A DNA stretch of 64,000 nt from Metaphire vulgaris (GCA_018105865.1 CM030841.1:8668229-8732228); one strand, 5' to 3'; shown: positions 49,576 through 61,374, counted from the first letter of the stretch. Notes: generated by a model not told the origin, from the letters alone. Made by a program: numbers and translations.

Positions 49576-50154
49576 CTATTACCAAGTCAAGAATTTTAGA
49601 TATATGATGATTAGAGTGGAACAAATGCGCTATGTTGTGCGCTGCGTGTGAATATTTTCGAAGCAGAAAGAGTCGATGGAATGAAACTAGATAAATGAAC
49701 TTGAGTGACAAATTAGAAGAAACTTTTTGATTGCCAAATACTGTAGCTTGCACAGGGAATATTTTACAGCGAAAAAAACGTACATTTCACCCGTCATGAC
49801 GTAACAACTCTTTCATAAATTGACGATGAACATTTGCCATAAAAATCTCAAAGTAGATACACTGTAAATGCTTTGAACTCGAAAGATACTTTAGCTACTC
49901 TACGTTTTTATACTCAAGATTTGCAGTTAATTTTTAGAGCGAACTTTAATATAGTGCATGGGACAACGTTCACCAAATAGACAGACTTTGCTTCAAAGAT
50001 TCACTAACGTTCTGCGTGGAATTCTCCTGATCATTTTAACATCAGCCAATTCTTTTTGCAATTCAGCGAAAAAACTAAAGCCAGGACTCGAACAAAGGAC
50101 AGATCCTACTGAGTCACTTAAAACGAAATTGTTAGCAATATTATTATAATTATT

Positions 50155-50525
<371 letters not shown>

Positions 50526-50970
50526 AAATACCACTACCGGTAGATAGTATTTATCGTTAAGCAATAAGCAGCTTATAATATTTTCCAATATTCCCTATTG
50601 TCATAAATTTTGTAAGACAGAATTTCTCGGTTATGTTTATAGTGACTTCGAAAAAAATCTGTCTAAATTTCAAGAAGCGTTTGATTTCATATTCGACCTA
50701 TTGATGACTGTAAGTAATTCGCAAATGTAGGTCTGCATCAACACGCAGATCACAGTGGAAATACAAGAGACGCTATACAAATGCAACATAACTTTCGCAT
50801 AGAAATGATTAATTGAATGCTCAGCGTTGATTTTCGATCAGATCCTCCCTAAAGCTATTACTATTATTTGACCAAAATACTAGCATAGAATTCTCAATTG
50901 ATGGGGAACAGATTAAAAGTTACGGACTATACTAGGCTTTTATTAATTAAGCTTAGTTACGATCTGAGAA

Positions 50971-51243
50971 TTATTTTGCTCTTTTAACAATGCGTATGCT
51001 TGTGCAAAATTGTTTCCAAATACGAGACACTTTAAATTCAAGAACAAGAGATGTAAAAACTGAAGCGAAATTTCCTGCCGTCTTCTCTTCGGAGATCTTC
51101 GGTCTCCACTTCTCGGCGCTGAGGTTCTGTGATCCGTCCAGTGCCATCCCGTGACTCGAAGACGAACTGCTAAGTATTGCGACAGCAAGTACTAACACGG
51201 ATGTTAGACGAACGATCATCATTGCTGTGTCAGACGCAGACAT
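50971..51243 (-). CDS. Candidate small secreted protein
   Basis: ATG at 51243 encodes 90 residues. The lead MSASDTAMMIVRLTSVLVLA then VAILSSSSSSHG is a good signal peptide. The predicted mature part begins near MALDGSQNLSAEKWRPKISE and ends SIRIVKRAK. There are no cysteine pairs, and no amidation-type cleavage site apart from the terminal KR. TATATAAA lies 40 bp upstream of the ATG. The Ser run is encoded by mixed codons, so it is not a simple repeat. I recognise no family. It could be a single-exon gene or a first exon (the second half is less coding-like). Confidence 0.45.
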   Translation of the reverse strand: MSASDTAMMIVRLTSVLVLAVAILSSSSSSHGMALDGSQNLSAEKWRPKISEEKTAGNFASVFTSLVLEFKVSRIWKQFCTSIRIVKRAK

Positions 51244-51282
51244 CGTTTCTGAGCAGTTGTGAAGATGCAGCCAAAGGACTGG

Positions 51283-51290
51283 TTTATATA
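51283..51290 (-). promoter_or_regulatory. TATA box of the small secreted protein gene
   Basis: TATATAAA on the minus strand. Initiator-like TTCACAAC is about 30 bp downstream and the ATG 40 bp downstream, leaving a very short 5' UTR of about 15 bases. Confidence 0.5.
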
Positions 51291-52879
51291 AGGAATCCTT
51301 CTATGACCAAGCGGAGGTCTCGTGCGTTGAGTATTAAAAATGTTTTGAATATTTGATTAAATAGGGATTATCATGACTATTCTATGGCACGCCAATGGTG
51401 GAAAATATCGCCACATTCAGTAAGGAATTAAATGGAAATTCCCTGCAAAGTCTGTTCACTTCACATATTTATAGTCACCGCTGGTCAGTTAGGGTTCGTC
51501 ATAAGGTACATCACACTATTTATGATAGTTTGTAACCCCTTCCGCTGTCACAAAACTGTCGCAAATTTCGGAACAATCTTTAAAGTGCGTCACAAATCTA
51601 GACCCCCCCTTTAAAGCGTCGTCCATAAATTACGCCACGCAGGTTTTCTATTTAATAATTTTGAGTTTCTCGGTTAATTTTCAGCAGCGAAGCAGATATT
51701 CAATTTTCAGCCATGCCAACGAATATAATTGAAACCTAGCATTTTATGTAATTCGGACAAAAAGTGTAAACAAGCAACAAAAACGTCCTTTCTCAAACGC
51801 TTTCGCTATAATTCCTTTCAGATAAATTAAAGGTTTTATCTATACTGAAAGTGTGACGGCACGGGGTCCTTACCCTCCATCTCCCCTGTCACACTTTCTT
51901 ATACCCAACTCCTTTAGCGTGACGTACTTTTTGGACGGTCCCTTACAATAAAAACACGTGCCTTTTAATTTCATATCGATCGACAAAGACTTAATCAGTT
52001 GCTATCTTTAGAACGAAAATTGTTCAAATTTTCTCAAACACGATGATTGTGCAATTGAGTTACGTGTCTCCGATATCAACAATTTATTAGATGAAGTGAG
52101 TTATTTTACTAAAAATCGGATCGCTCTATCTGGTAGAAGCATATATTCTGATTACTGTTTTGGTCGATAAAATGTTATCTATGCATTGTTAAAATCTGGC
52201 TATTCAACAAATGCACAGTATAGAACTGGCCGTAAGCAAATGCGGAATTGAAAATAGTCGTTCCTTTCGTGCAGACATGTGGCTTGCCATATTTACAGCT
52301 GTAAGCTTGTAATAAGAGATTGTCTCTTTAAAAGTCTTCTGCAGAGGTTTTTCAATGCTGCGACTTTAGGTCTTTAGCTATATCTGAAAATCTTCTAACG
52401 TCTCCAAAAGCCAAAAGTGAATGCCTTCTGTTCTCTTGCTGCATCAAGTTGCAAGAACAGGAGAAGAAGCCTTTTCGATTCCGTCTACGTTGCTTTTTGC
52501 TTTAACCAAAAGCATCAAATTAGGAAGTATTTACAATCAATTGGACAATCACGAAGCACGGAAAGACCATCTAAGATTTAGCAAAACGTTGGAAAGGACT
52601 ACGAATACTTAGCAATTGAATATCATAAAAATGCAGCCTTTTTAATCAATATTTAGCAACGAACCCAAAGAGACCCGGGGGAAAACAGCCCACAAGACAT
52701 ATAAAATATGATCCACAAAAAGGATTTCCATACTAAGAAGTTTTAATGCTTGCCTGGAAAATGGATTTATTCGGATTGTTCGTATCTGTAATGGATGCTT
52801 AAATTATTTACAAACGCAATAATACTTGCTACTATGTAAGTTATGTATGTCTGAACTTGCATACGAGGTTATCGTCTAC
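51291..52879. other. Intergenic stretch
   Basis: 51540-51650 holds a repeat (CACAAATCTAGACCCCCC, GTCCATAAATTACGCCACGC) found inverted at 25910-25985. Further on are related words at 51855-51950 (CCCTGTCACACTTTCTTATA, GACGTACTTTTTGGACGGTC). No gene seen. Confidence 0.5.
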
Positions 52880-53300
52880 TTCAGGGTTTCCGAAAAATTT
52901 TGAAACCATGGCCCACTTCAGATATAAAAAAATGCATTACGCCATCTGGCGAACGTTAGTTGAAAAGCATCTTCTGAGTTTGGAATAAAAGGCAAAACAA
53001 AAACTCTGATTCAATTCGAATGAAAATGTGGCAAATATATTAGGCAGAATTATTCGTATTTTTGCCAAAAAGTCAAAAGGAGAGAAATAGTGATTGAACT
53101 TTCTTGAAAATTATCTTTTTTAAATTTTGTCAGGAACATACCTTTGTTACGTGTTTAGAAAATCCTATGAGTCTGGCAAAAATCGCTTAACCGTTGGGTA
53201 TACCTTGCTGACGAAATTCCTATTGTTATTGGAGTTTCAGAGCAAAATGGTCGGAATAGGGCTACGCTTTTCTTGCGTTGTTGCGAAATAATTAGAGATG
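52880..53300 (+). mobile_element. Dispersed repeat matching 9660-10117 in inverse
   Basis: Starts CAGGGTTTCCGAAAAATTTTG (written as CAGGGTTTCCGAAAA plus ATTTTG) and continues through GAACGTTAGTTGAAAAGCAT, ATTCGAATGAAAATGTGGCA and CAAAATGGTCGG. Only one terminal end is evident. Confidence 0.6.
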
Positions 53301-53398
53301 GCAAATATCGTTAGAAATGAATATTCATTAATCTGAATATATTCATTTCAAATATTCGTTAGAAAATATTTGTTAGAAAATATCCATTAGAAAATTTT

Positions 53399-53732
53399 CA
53401 TTAGCCGGTTCCAGGATTTCTTAGTGGGGGTGGGGGATGAAATGAATCTATAGGAAGTTGGTGAGGATGAAAAAAAGAAGGAAAAATCAATAAACTTTGC
53501 CGAAAAGGCTGACAAGAAGGCAATTTATCTCCCTAATTTTACAATTTTCTCTAATTTTACTAGACTTTCGCGAAAAAGATAGGTCAACAAGCAAAAAAGG
53601 TCATCCGCAGTTTTCCTCGTAATTTTACTTAACTTTTTGCCAAAAAATCGGTTTCACAAGCAAAAATGTCGTGTGGGGAAAGCATCCTCACTCACCCCAC
53701 TCATCTCCCACGTCAAGTGGAACCGCCACTGA
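53399..53732. mobile_element. Decayed MITE, CAGTGGCGGTTCC family
   Basis: Right end GTGGAACCGCCACTG is intact; left end ATTAGCCGGTTCCAGGATTT is altered. Interior repeats GACAAGCAAAAAAGGTCAT and CACAAGCAAAAATG. No duplication seen. Confidence 0.5.
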
Positions 53733-53922
53733 CGCTAGCTATATAACTGTATAAACTTGACGAATCTATATTATTATTATTAATTGGTGTGCAACTTTAA
53801 CTATGTAAACTTAAGCGAATCTGAATTATGTAATATGAATTGTGCTGGAAAAAACAATAACTACAACAAAGATGTGTTGTCCTGGTATAGAAATGGTTCA
53901 CTGCACTAGCAGAGATCACAAC

Positions 53923-54143
53923 CAGTGGCGTAGCGTGGTCTTGTGCCGCCCATGGCTCCTGAAAAAATGCCGCCCCAACGTGTTTTTATTTTACCTGACA
54001 GGCAAAAAAAGATCATCAGCTATAGAAAATCGGCTGACAAGCAAAAAAACACAAAAAAGGTCATCACCGCTCAATTTGCCGTCCCCTCCATATGTGCCGC
54101 CCATGGCTCGAGCCATAGTAGCCATTGGGACGCTACGCCTCTG
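53923..54143. mobile_element. hAT-like MITE, CAGTGGCGTAGCG ends
   Basis: 221 bp, ends CAGTGGCGTAGCGTGG and ACGCTACGCCTCTG, perfect 8-bp flanks ATCACAAC (53915-53922, 54144-54151). Confidence 0.92.
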
Positions 54144-54461
54144 ATCACAACTAGCATTACGATAACACGATGATGTTGACGACGACGTGAATGACGAAAG
54201 TTAATATTTAGTAATATCTGTGCTTCTTGTACAGTAGCCGCACTTGTTCTGAGACGGATAAATATTAATATCGTCTTGCCAAGAGGTTTGGATTAAGTTA
54301 GAATCGACAAGAAACAAGTCCTGATAAGTCCTCAAGCACGAAGTGTGGGAGGCAGTGTGTCTGTGCGACAACGTCTGGATAAATTGTCGTGAACATTCAA
54401 TATTTACTGTAGCATTTGGTTTAAACCTTGTACCACGCATTCAGTACTGATAACCGGTATC

Positions 54462-54652
54462 CGGACGTTTCATCTCAGGACGATTCATCTCAGGACGATT
54501 CATATCAAGGACGATTCATCTCAGGACGTTTAATCTTGAGGACTATTCACCTTAGGACTATTCATCTCGGTTACAGTTATAAGGGTTAGCGTTAGGGTGA
54601 TGACTCGTCCTGAGATGGATCGTCCTGAGATGAAACGTCCTGAATTCCTGAT
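54462..54652. repeat. Inverted pair of CATCTCAGGACG arrays
   Basis: The left half repeats GGACG(T/A)TTCATCTCA three to five times (54462-54570); the right half has the inverse, CGTCCTGAGATGGATCGTCC and GAGATGAAACGTCCTGA (54605-54645). The transcript would fold into a hairpin. Confidence 0.75.
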
Positions 54653-54730
54653 AACCTTCTTATCAATTAGCACACTACGATTCAACACTTTTAACCGTGT
54701 CCTCATACACATACGTATCACCCCACAAAT

Positions 54731-54815
54731 TGAGCAAGTAAGTAAAATCTCGTGGATTCATATTGTGCTTTCCAAGGTAGTGCCATATTAGCTGCTGATT
54801 CTTGGGCGCTTAGCC
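54731..54815 (-). mobile_element. LINE 3'-end fragment, same family as 27497
   Basis: GCAAGTAAGTAAAATCTCGTG, here split as GCAAGTAAGTAAAATC and TCGTGGATTCATATTG, then AGCTGCTGATTCTTGGGCGC. Confidence 0.6.
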
Positions 54816-54945
54816 CATCTGATCCCAACTTTTAGTCTTGTATTCAAAATTAAATTTAAGGCAATATTTGCAGTGTATAAGCTAAAATGAAAGCATATCC
54901 AGACCAGTTATGAAATATTTTAGTGGTAACTAGGTTTTTCAAGGT

Positions 54946-55914
54946 GTCCCATATATGGGACTGTGGGATCGTACGGGTAGGGGATCTTCAATTATAGTGT
55001 TTGACTCAAAGTTCAATTACATGCTGATCCTATATAATCAGAAAAATTTCTAGAGAGTTAATAACTAATTTTCAGCAAGATCAAGGATTTTATTTTAAAA
55101 GAACAAGACTCCAGGCAGTAAGAAATAGTATAATGGATCCATAACAAAAGATTGACGACCAAGATTTTCCAAAGTGTCACAAGCTCTTCTACCCCTTTGA
55201 CATACGGTGAAGCATGAAATGTGAATCCAATGTTGCACTTCAAGTAGACAATTCGTTCTTTTGCAGAACAATATCAACAGGGACGGTGGGTGGTACTCTG
55301 CAGCCCCATGTTCCACTTTGTCTCACATCCGACAACATACATAGCCTACACCATGAACAAAACAGTAACGGTAGGTCTTGTTCGCTTGGAAAGAACTTCT
55401 CATTTGGCTGGTTTAGACATGGCAACACTTTTGCCAACTTGTATTCACTCAAACGGTTATTGTCGGCAGATGATTATATCACAAGATATAATTGAATCCA
55501 TTGCTTTGAAGGGCATTGACCACCAATGAGCTTCGGATGCCACCTCCCATAACACAACAGGCTTCCACGGATGAGCAACTCTATCACCATACTGAAGATC
55601 TTTTCCATTCGACCATTCCTCTTCTTGATCTGCTTCAAATATGACTGTAGTATTTTTCAGCTGATATTCGTTTTTGCTGTCTTGTCCTTCCAGGACTGAT
55701 CCCAGACCTTAGGGATTCAGACACAATATAAGAAATGTCAAACTGACTTCTGTGCTGTCATCATCACTGCCCTCTAATATTGTAATATTGCGAGTCCTGA
55801 TTGTAGCTGTAGCCAATGCAAGAAGTTGAACGGCAGACATATTGTGTATCATCAGGGGAAGGTCACATTATTCATCAGCACTGTCTGTCTCCACGACAGA
55901 CAGATGGTCATCTC

Positions 55915-55967
<53 letters not shown>

Positions 55968-56302
55968 CTACCTGTCATTCATCTGACTGTTCAGAATTTT
56001 AAAACTTAATGAGTGTTATAAAGATCTGTAAATATAGTGAAGATGGTCAGATGTCAGATTACTGGCAGCGATAACAGAATACATGCTAATGTAAATCTGA
56101 AAATATGTGATAATATACACCATTCAGTGCAATACAAAAACATGAAATGGCAGAAGAGAGTCAGTATGATAGATAGAATACCATGTTTGAAACAGGCATT
56201 GTCCATTTGTAGTTTTGGCATACTTCAGCTAAACACAGTAAGTGCTTATATGCATATTATCTACCCCTACCCGTACGTTCCCACAGTCCCATATACGGGA
56301 CG
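54946..56302. mobile_element. Unclassified DNA transposon-like unit
   Basis: GTCCCATATATGGGACTGTGGGA at the left (as GTCCCATATATGGG and ACTGTGGGATCG) faces TTCCCACAGTCCCATATACG at the right; both continue into GTACGGGTAGGGG. A third copy of the motif is at 56636-56674. No clean target duplication. A decayed minus-strand frame inside (DQEEEWSNGKDLQYGDRV and HPWKPVVLWEV at about 55500-55640) may be a transposase remnant; family not determined. From 56675 to 57215 no gene seen. Confidence 0.35.
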
Positions 56303-57215
56303 CGAGTTTCAATATAAAATTTTTTATGGAAATATTATATTCACTTCCAAACTTTTTTATGAACTAATAACATACATAACAGTTAACTAATTTAATACAA
56401 CAAAATTTGGAAATATTGCAAACAAATATAATTTATTATAGCTTTTATCATTGAAAATTTCTGCAATCGAAAACTTGCGGTATCACGACAGCTTAAATTC
56501 TAATAACATTTAATTAAAACCACTTAGGCAGCTAAAAATTATCTTGAAATGTTACCTATTACCACCTGTAATAAACGTGTAAGTAACAAGGATTTATTCA
56601 CAAAACGCTTTCTCTGTGTGAGTACTTATGTGACTGTCCCTAATATGGGACTGTGGGATCAGATGGGTTAGGCCACATTTGAAATAGCCATTGCCATAGC
56701 TAAAGGTTGCGTTATATCAGGTATCGGGTCATTTTATTCAAGGTGGCATCAGGGTTTGGACATTAAGGCTACGAGGGAAAATGATTTTTAAAAGAGAAAT
56801 TCTTTAAGTTTAGATCCTATGTCGATTATGCTTTTGCAAAGTGAACACGCACGCCGCAAAATATCGAATTTATTTTCCGTATAATGGATATCCCACGCAA
56901 AATGTATTAGGTCTAATATTTCCGTCACGACCAGACGTTGTTATCATATAAAAACTGCGGAGTCATGCTGTTTCAGAAAAATGTTTCAACAAACACAATA
57001 TCGGAACTTTTCGAATATCAATTGCAATATATGTCTGTTTGCAAGACCGGGTTTACAGACCAGTAAGTTGGACGTGAATGCTAACACCTCGGTTTTCCTA
57101 GGGGCGCTGAGCCAAAATAGTATGGGAGGGGGCATGATAAATGGACATATTAGATTTTCTGGAAGAGATTTATGAAAAATTAGACGAATGCAAGACAACT
57201 GCAAAACAAATACAA

Positions 57216-57431
57216 TACAGTATACCTAGACTTTGCTAAGGCATTCGACAAAGTACCCCATTCTAAACTGGCAGCAAACTTAAGGCCTGCAGGATAGAAG
57301 GAAAAGTTCTTCGATGGTTAAAGAACTGATTGGGGACAGATGAGAGACAGTAGGTATTATGGGGCAAGTATTGTGGCTGGGTTAAAGTCATCAGTGGTCA
57401 CTGAAAGTTTTGTGCTTGGGCCTCTACTTTT

Positions 57432-57437
<6 letters not shown>
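57216..57437 (+). pseudogene. CR1-like reverse transcriptase fragment
   Basis: VYLDFAKAFDKVPHSKLAANL, the RT motif with the first catalytic Asp (shown here across 57221-57283), then after a frameshift RIEGKVLRWLKN and LGTDERQ, and finally VLGPLLFLIY from the GVPQGSVLGPLLF block. It contains stops and frameshifts and ends in a (TA)n tract at 57438-57465. Confidence 0.78.
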
Positions 57438-57465
<28 letters not shown>

Positions 57466-57471
<6 letters not shown>

Positions 57472-58098
57472 GATCGTTATCTGTATGTCTCTCTGTTACC
57501 TTCAAGCGTTCTGATTGGTTGACTGTTGGTAGACGGTTTAGACCGTTTAGTCCTTACGTCGCGATGCGTTGGTGGGCGAGCGTTGACTATTGGTAGACGG
57601 TTTAGACCGTTTAGTCCTTACGTCGCGATGCGTTGGTGGGCGAGCGTTGACTATTGGTAGACGGTTTAGACCGTTTAGTCCTTACGTCGCGATGCGTTGG
57701 TGGACGATGTTCGAAGACGACGTTGCTATTGGTAACAATTGTTCGTAGAATCGTAGTTTAACACGGTTTAGTCGAGTCATTGCAGCGTCAGAGGGCTGGG
57801 CGTGCGACGACGTTGCTATTGGTAACAATTGTTCGCAGCCTGAGGTAGTTGCCCAATTTTAACGTACATTTTAACGTACACAAAAAATACGTGTACGTAC
57901 AGCGTCACAAATGGCCACAGTTGCGTGATTTTAACGTACATAGGCCTAATTATTACGTGGCGCAGAGCTTGGCTAGGTGGCGATCATTGTTCAGCATGAA
58001 TTCAATGATTGGGTATTAGGTATAGGTATTGGATTAGTATTATCCTGCACTGCGAGCGAAGCGAGCGCGAGCGAAGCGAGCATCTTTCTAGTATATAT
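57466..58098 (+). repeat. Dispersed repeat, copy A, with 64-bp tandem units
   Basis: Begins TTATCTGTATGTCTCTCTG and ends GAGCGAAGCGAGCATCTTTC then TAG. Inside, a 64-bp unit starting TTGGTAGACGGTTTAGACCG repeats about 2.6 times (57528-57710). GACGTTGCTATTGGTAACAA occurs twice. Copy B is inverted at 59500-59955. The CTAG and CTAA endings after ATCTTT recall a Helitron CTRR end, but no clear hairpin is present. Confidence 0.8.
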
Positions 58099-58109
58099 AT
58101 AATATTATA

Positions 58110-58352
58110 TATATATATATTATTTTGGAAACGTCATGAAAAAACAAGGCTCTTGTCTAGAAAAAGAACTAATTCAAGGAACATTATCCGGCGGACGATC
58201 ACGTGGAAGACCAAGAACAGCCTGGCTAGATAACATAACAGCATGGACTGGACTCTCGTTCCAAAACATGATTCTGAAAACAGAAGAACGACAGACATGA
58301 AAAAAAGATGTGATACATAGTGTAGCCCAACCTCGCATCGAGGACGGCTAGA
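58110..58352 (+). pseudogene. C-terminal fragment of another LINE (RTE-like)
   Basis: FGNVMKKQGSCLEKELIQGT, then SGGRSRGRPRTAWLDNITAW, TGLSFQNMILKTEERQT, an in-frame TGA where Trp is expected, and HSVAQPRIEDG. The GRSRGRPRTxWxDNIxxWTG and NPRIEDG ends are typical of RTE-type LINE C termini. It lies inside the CR1-like relic and is followed by (TA)n at 58363-58405. Confidence 0.75.
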
Positions 58353-58361
58353 GAACAGAAC

Positions 58362-58408
<47 letters not shown>

Positions 58409-58429
58409 TGACATAGAATGCGCGTCATT

Positions 58430-59170
58430 AGAAGTCAGTCTCACAATTTGCAGAATACACGAAGCTATGCGGGGAAATTGGCTGGCCTGTGAACTAGGTG
58501 CGAAGACATTACAGAAGAACTCTAAGATGACTTGTCCAATGATCAGAAGACTTGTAAATGCTATTCAGTGCAGAGAAGTGGTCAGTGGTGCACACCGGAA
58601 GACTGGAAGAGGAGCAAAAAGATGAATTCTGTGGAAATATTTCAAAATGTGCAACTGAAGAGATAGATTAAAGGTGTAATTATGCATAGCAGTTAAAACT
58701 CCACTGAACAATGTTCTGAAGCAGCTAAAAAAAGCAGTCGAATACTATGAATGATCAAAAGTAACTTAGTGAACAGAGATAAAGAAACAATCATTGTTTA
58801 AGACAATGGTACGCCCACATTTAGAATATTATATTAAGTCATGGAAACCATATTGTGAAAAGATACTTAGAGACTTCGGAAAGAGTTCAACGCAGAGCGA
58901 CAAGGATTATAAAGGGCTATCAAATATTAATCTATGAAGAGAGGCATATAGGCATTGCGGATTGGCTACTCTAGAGAAAAGGAGAGATCTAATAGAGGTT
59001 TACAAGTTATTAGCTAACGAAGTGGTAGCACCACGTGATACATTTTTCACTAGCTCGGTATAAGGCACTCGAGGACATGATAAAAATTGTCTAAGCTTAA
59101 TAAACGATTTGGGAGGTATTATGCGACATTTCTTTAGTGCCGGAGTTGTAAACAGATGGAACGAATAATA
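58430..59170 (+). pseudogene. CR1-like LINE C-terminal relic
   Basis: Continues the order of a CR1 protein in broken frames: QFAEYTKLCGEIG, TMVRPHLEYYIKSWKPY, TLEKRRDLIEVYKLLANEVV (59010-ish), and HKLNKRFGRYYATF near 59090. Many stops. Probably the same insertion as the RT fragment at 57216. From 59171 to 59450 no gene seen. Confidence 0.75.
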
Positions 59171-59450
59171 GGTTATAGACGTTATACTATAAGATGGTAT
59201 TAGCTACTAGTGCGAATGGTTTAAAAGTAATAGGTATTTTATATGGTTGTTTGATTTATGCATAGCGATTAGGCATATAGTACGGAAATTACGAAGAACT
59301 TAAATTTAATACACGTGCTGTTTTGGCTTTGTATACTGCGAATAGTGTCTTTTATCGAAGGTAATAGCGGGAGCAGACACACAGAAGTTGGAATAGAAGA
59401 CTGTGCGAGCGACAGTGGTTTCAGCATAGTCCTACTTAGACACGTAAATC

Positions 59451-59451
59451 C

Positions 59452-59497
<46 letters not shown>

Positions 59498-59498
59498 T
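59451..59498. repeat. (ATT)n microsatellite at the end of repeat copy B
   Basis: ATT triplets directly abut TTTAGAAAGATTGCTTCGC, the terminus of the inverted repeat copy. Confidence 0.95.
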
Positions 59499-59499
59499 A

Positions 59500-59955
59500 G
59501 AAAGATTGCTTCGCTCGCAGTGCAGGATAATACTAATCCAATACCTATATTAATACCCAATCATTGAATTCATGCTGAACAACATTTCAATGATCGCCAT
59601 TAGCCAAGCTCTGCGCGACGTAATAATTAGGCCTATGTACGTTAAAATCACGGTTTTATTTTTTGTGTACGCTAAAACTACCTCAGGCTGCGGAAATTAC
59701 CAATAGCAACGTCAGAATGACAATGATCGACCAAACCGGTTCTACGAACAATTGTTACCAATAGCAACGTCGTCTTCGAACATCGTCCACCAAGCATTTA
59801 AATCCAATAGTCAACGCTGCCCACCAACGCATCGCGGCGTAAGGACTAAACGGTTATCAGTCAATGTCGCTAAACCGTCTACCAATAGTCAACCAATCAG
59901 AACGCTTGAAGGTAACAGACAGAGAGACATACAGATAAGGATTTTAATATTATAG
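59500..59955 (-). repeat. Dispersed repeat, copy B, inverted relative to copy A
   Basis: Reverse complement of 57466-58098: TGCTTCGCTCGCAGTGCAGG, TAATACTAATCCAATACCTA, CAATAGCAACGTCGTCTTCG and CAGAGAGACATACAGATAAG. It holds only one 64-bp unit, against about 2.6 in copy A. Followed by (ATT)n at 59957-60012. Confidence 0.85.
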
Positions 59956-60012
<57 letters not shown>

Positions 60013-60585
60013 GATATCATCATTATTAGAGACTATTATTGGTTTAAAGAAATTGCAGAATGACGATGTATACAGATTTATCCTCTGACTACTCTTTTCA
60101 AATGTCGCTATATAATTTGTTAATAACGTTATTTATGGTACCTTAAAGACTCGCAAAATTTTTGGCAGTAACTTGGGCGTTACTGAGATTAACTGGATCC
60201 AGTCCGAAAATATCAGCAGCAGCATCAGCAAAAACATGTAAATGGGCGAATGTTCCGTTTCATTTTGCGTCGCATTGTGCGTTCTCTTGTGGTAAAATGT
60301 CAAGAATATTTTCAGGATCGGATTCGAGAATTAAGCCCGGAACTGAGCTCCAGTTTCAGACAAGACAAGTGACGTAGGTAGACTTAGACCCCTCGCGCCA
60401 CTAATCCAACTCATCGCTCGCCCTAGACTGACGTGTACCCTATCACAACGTCACCCCGATACTTAACACCTACGCCTCGACCACCGGTGCAATGGCTGAT
60501 TGCAAGGACGCGCTCGAATCCGCTCAATTTCGGCGATTAAATAGAAAAAGAAATCCCGTTTTCAGATAGAAGCGAGGAGTCTATC
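60013..60585. other. Intergenic, one ambiguous frame
   Basis: 60100-60400 is moderately GC-rich and open on both strands (plus 60162-60377; minus reading HVFADAAADIFGLDPVNLSN). No splice support or known domain. Left unassigned. Confidence 0.3.
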
Positions 60586-60912
60586 CAATGGCGTAGCCAA
60601 GGGGTTTAAAAGTTAAATCCCTCTGGCTGCCGACGGAAAAAAATTTCATGCGTTTCCATATATTTTTTATTTTCGGACGCGATTTTGGGGGTCAAACCAC
60701 ATTGGCTGGCTGCCGATTTAAAAGTTTCTAAGTGCTAAAGAATGCAAAGGTGTAAGGAAAGGTGACGACCTTTTTATGCTTGTCGGCTACTAAAAAAAGA
60801 AAATAGGAGAAGGAAAGATGAGGATAACTTTTTTGCTTGTCAAGATTTTTCGAAGTTGGTTACTATCGAAACCAAAACCCCCTTCCTGAAATCCTGCATG
60901 GCTACGCCACTG
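60586..60912. mobile_element. hAT-like MITE, CA(A/G)TGGCGTAGCCA family
   Basis: 327 bp, ends CAATGGCGTAGCCAAGGGG and CATGGCTACGCCACTG, perfect 8-bp flanks AGTCTATC (60578-60585, 60913-60920). Collinear with 2380-2767 (shared TTTTCGGACGCG and GGTTACTATCG/GGTTACGGTC). Confidence 0.92.
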
Positions 60913-61109
60913 AGTCTATCACAAGTTATCTTAAACTCTTCTATAGCTGTACTTCTTCCTTAATTTATTACCAACGTGTTTTTGAATGTCTCTGGTTACT
61001 GCCGTTTTTATTTTCATTTCTTCTTTGTATTTTTATTTTAATGTTTAAAGTCTTAACTAAATTATTTTCAAAGTTTTCACGAATACGGGGATAATCTATC
61101 ATTGATGCC

Positions 61110-61238
61110 TGCTCGTTTTGCCACCGCCCACTAGCGAGTGAAGGCTGAGTCAACCATAGAGCTCACGCAGGTTATAAACCCGCGACATTCGGATCTCCGC
61201 CCCAATGTCGTTACCACTCTGCTGACTTCCAGGACCTT
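61110..61238 (-). mobile_element. tRNA-derived SINE, copy 5 (partial)
   Basis: On the minus strand: GGAAGTCAGCAGAGTGGTAA, CGCGGGTTTATAACCTGCGT and GGTTGACTCAGCCTTCACTC. The 3' body is missing. Confidence 0.78.
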
Positions 61239-61374
61239 AAACTGTTGTCAGCAACTAAATGACTTAGCCACATAAGGCAAAATCCAGTATTCTATGTTCT
61301 GTCATTTCTCGAATTTTTAAAAACATAGGTTCTGACTCTTGAGAGCTGATGGAAAATGACTGGTAATCACAAAT

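Noticed and set aside
57528..57710. CRISPR-like direct repeats
   Set aside because: Contiguous 64-bp tandem units without unique spacers, in a eukaryotic repeat.
57466..58098. Helitron identity for the GCGAGCGAAGC repeat
   Set aside because: The CTAG/CTAA end is suggestive, but no 3' hairpin and no clear 5' TC end within A|T; left unclassified.
60162..60377. Small gene, either strand
   Set aside because: Both strands look equally plausible, with an in-frame stop in the better minus-strand reading.
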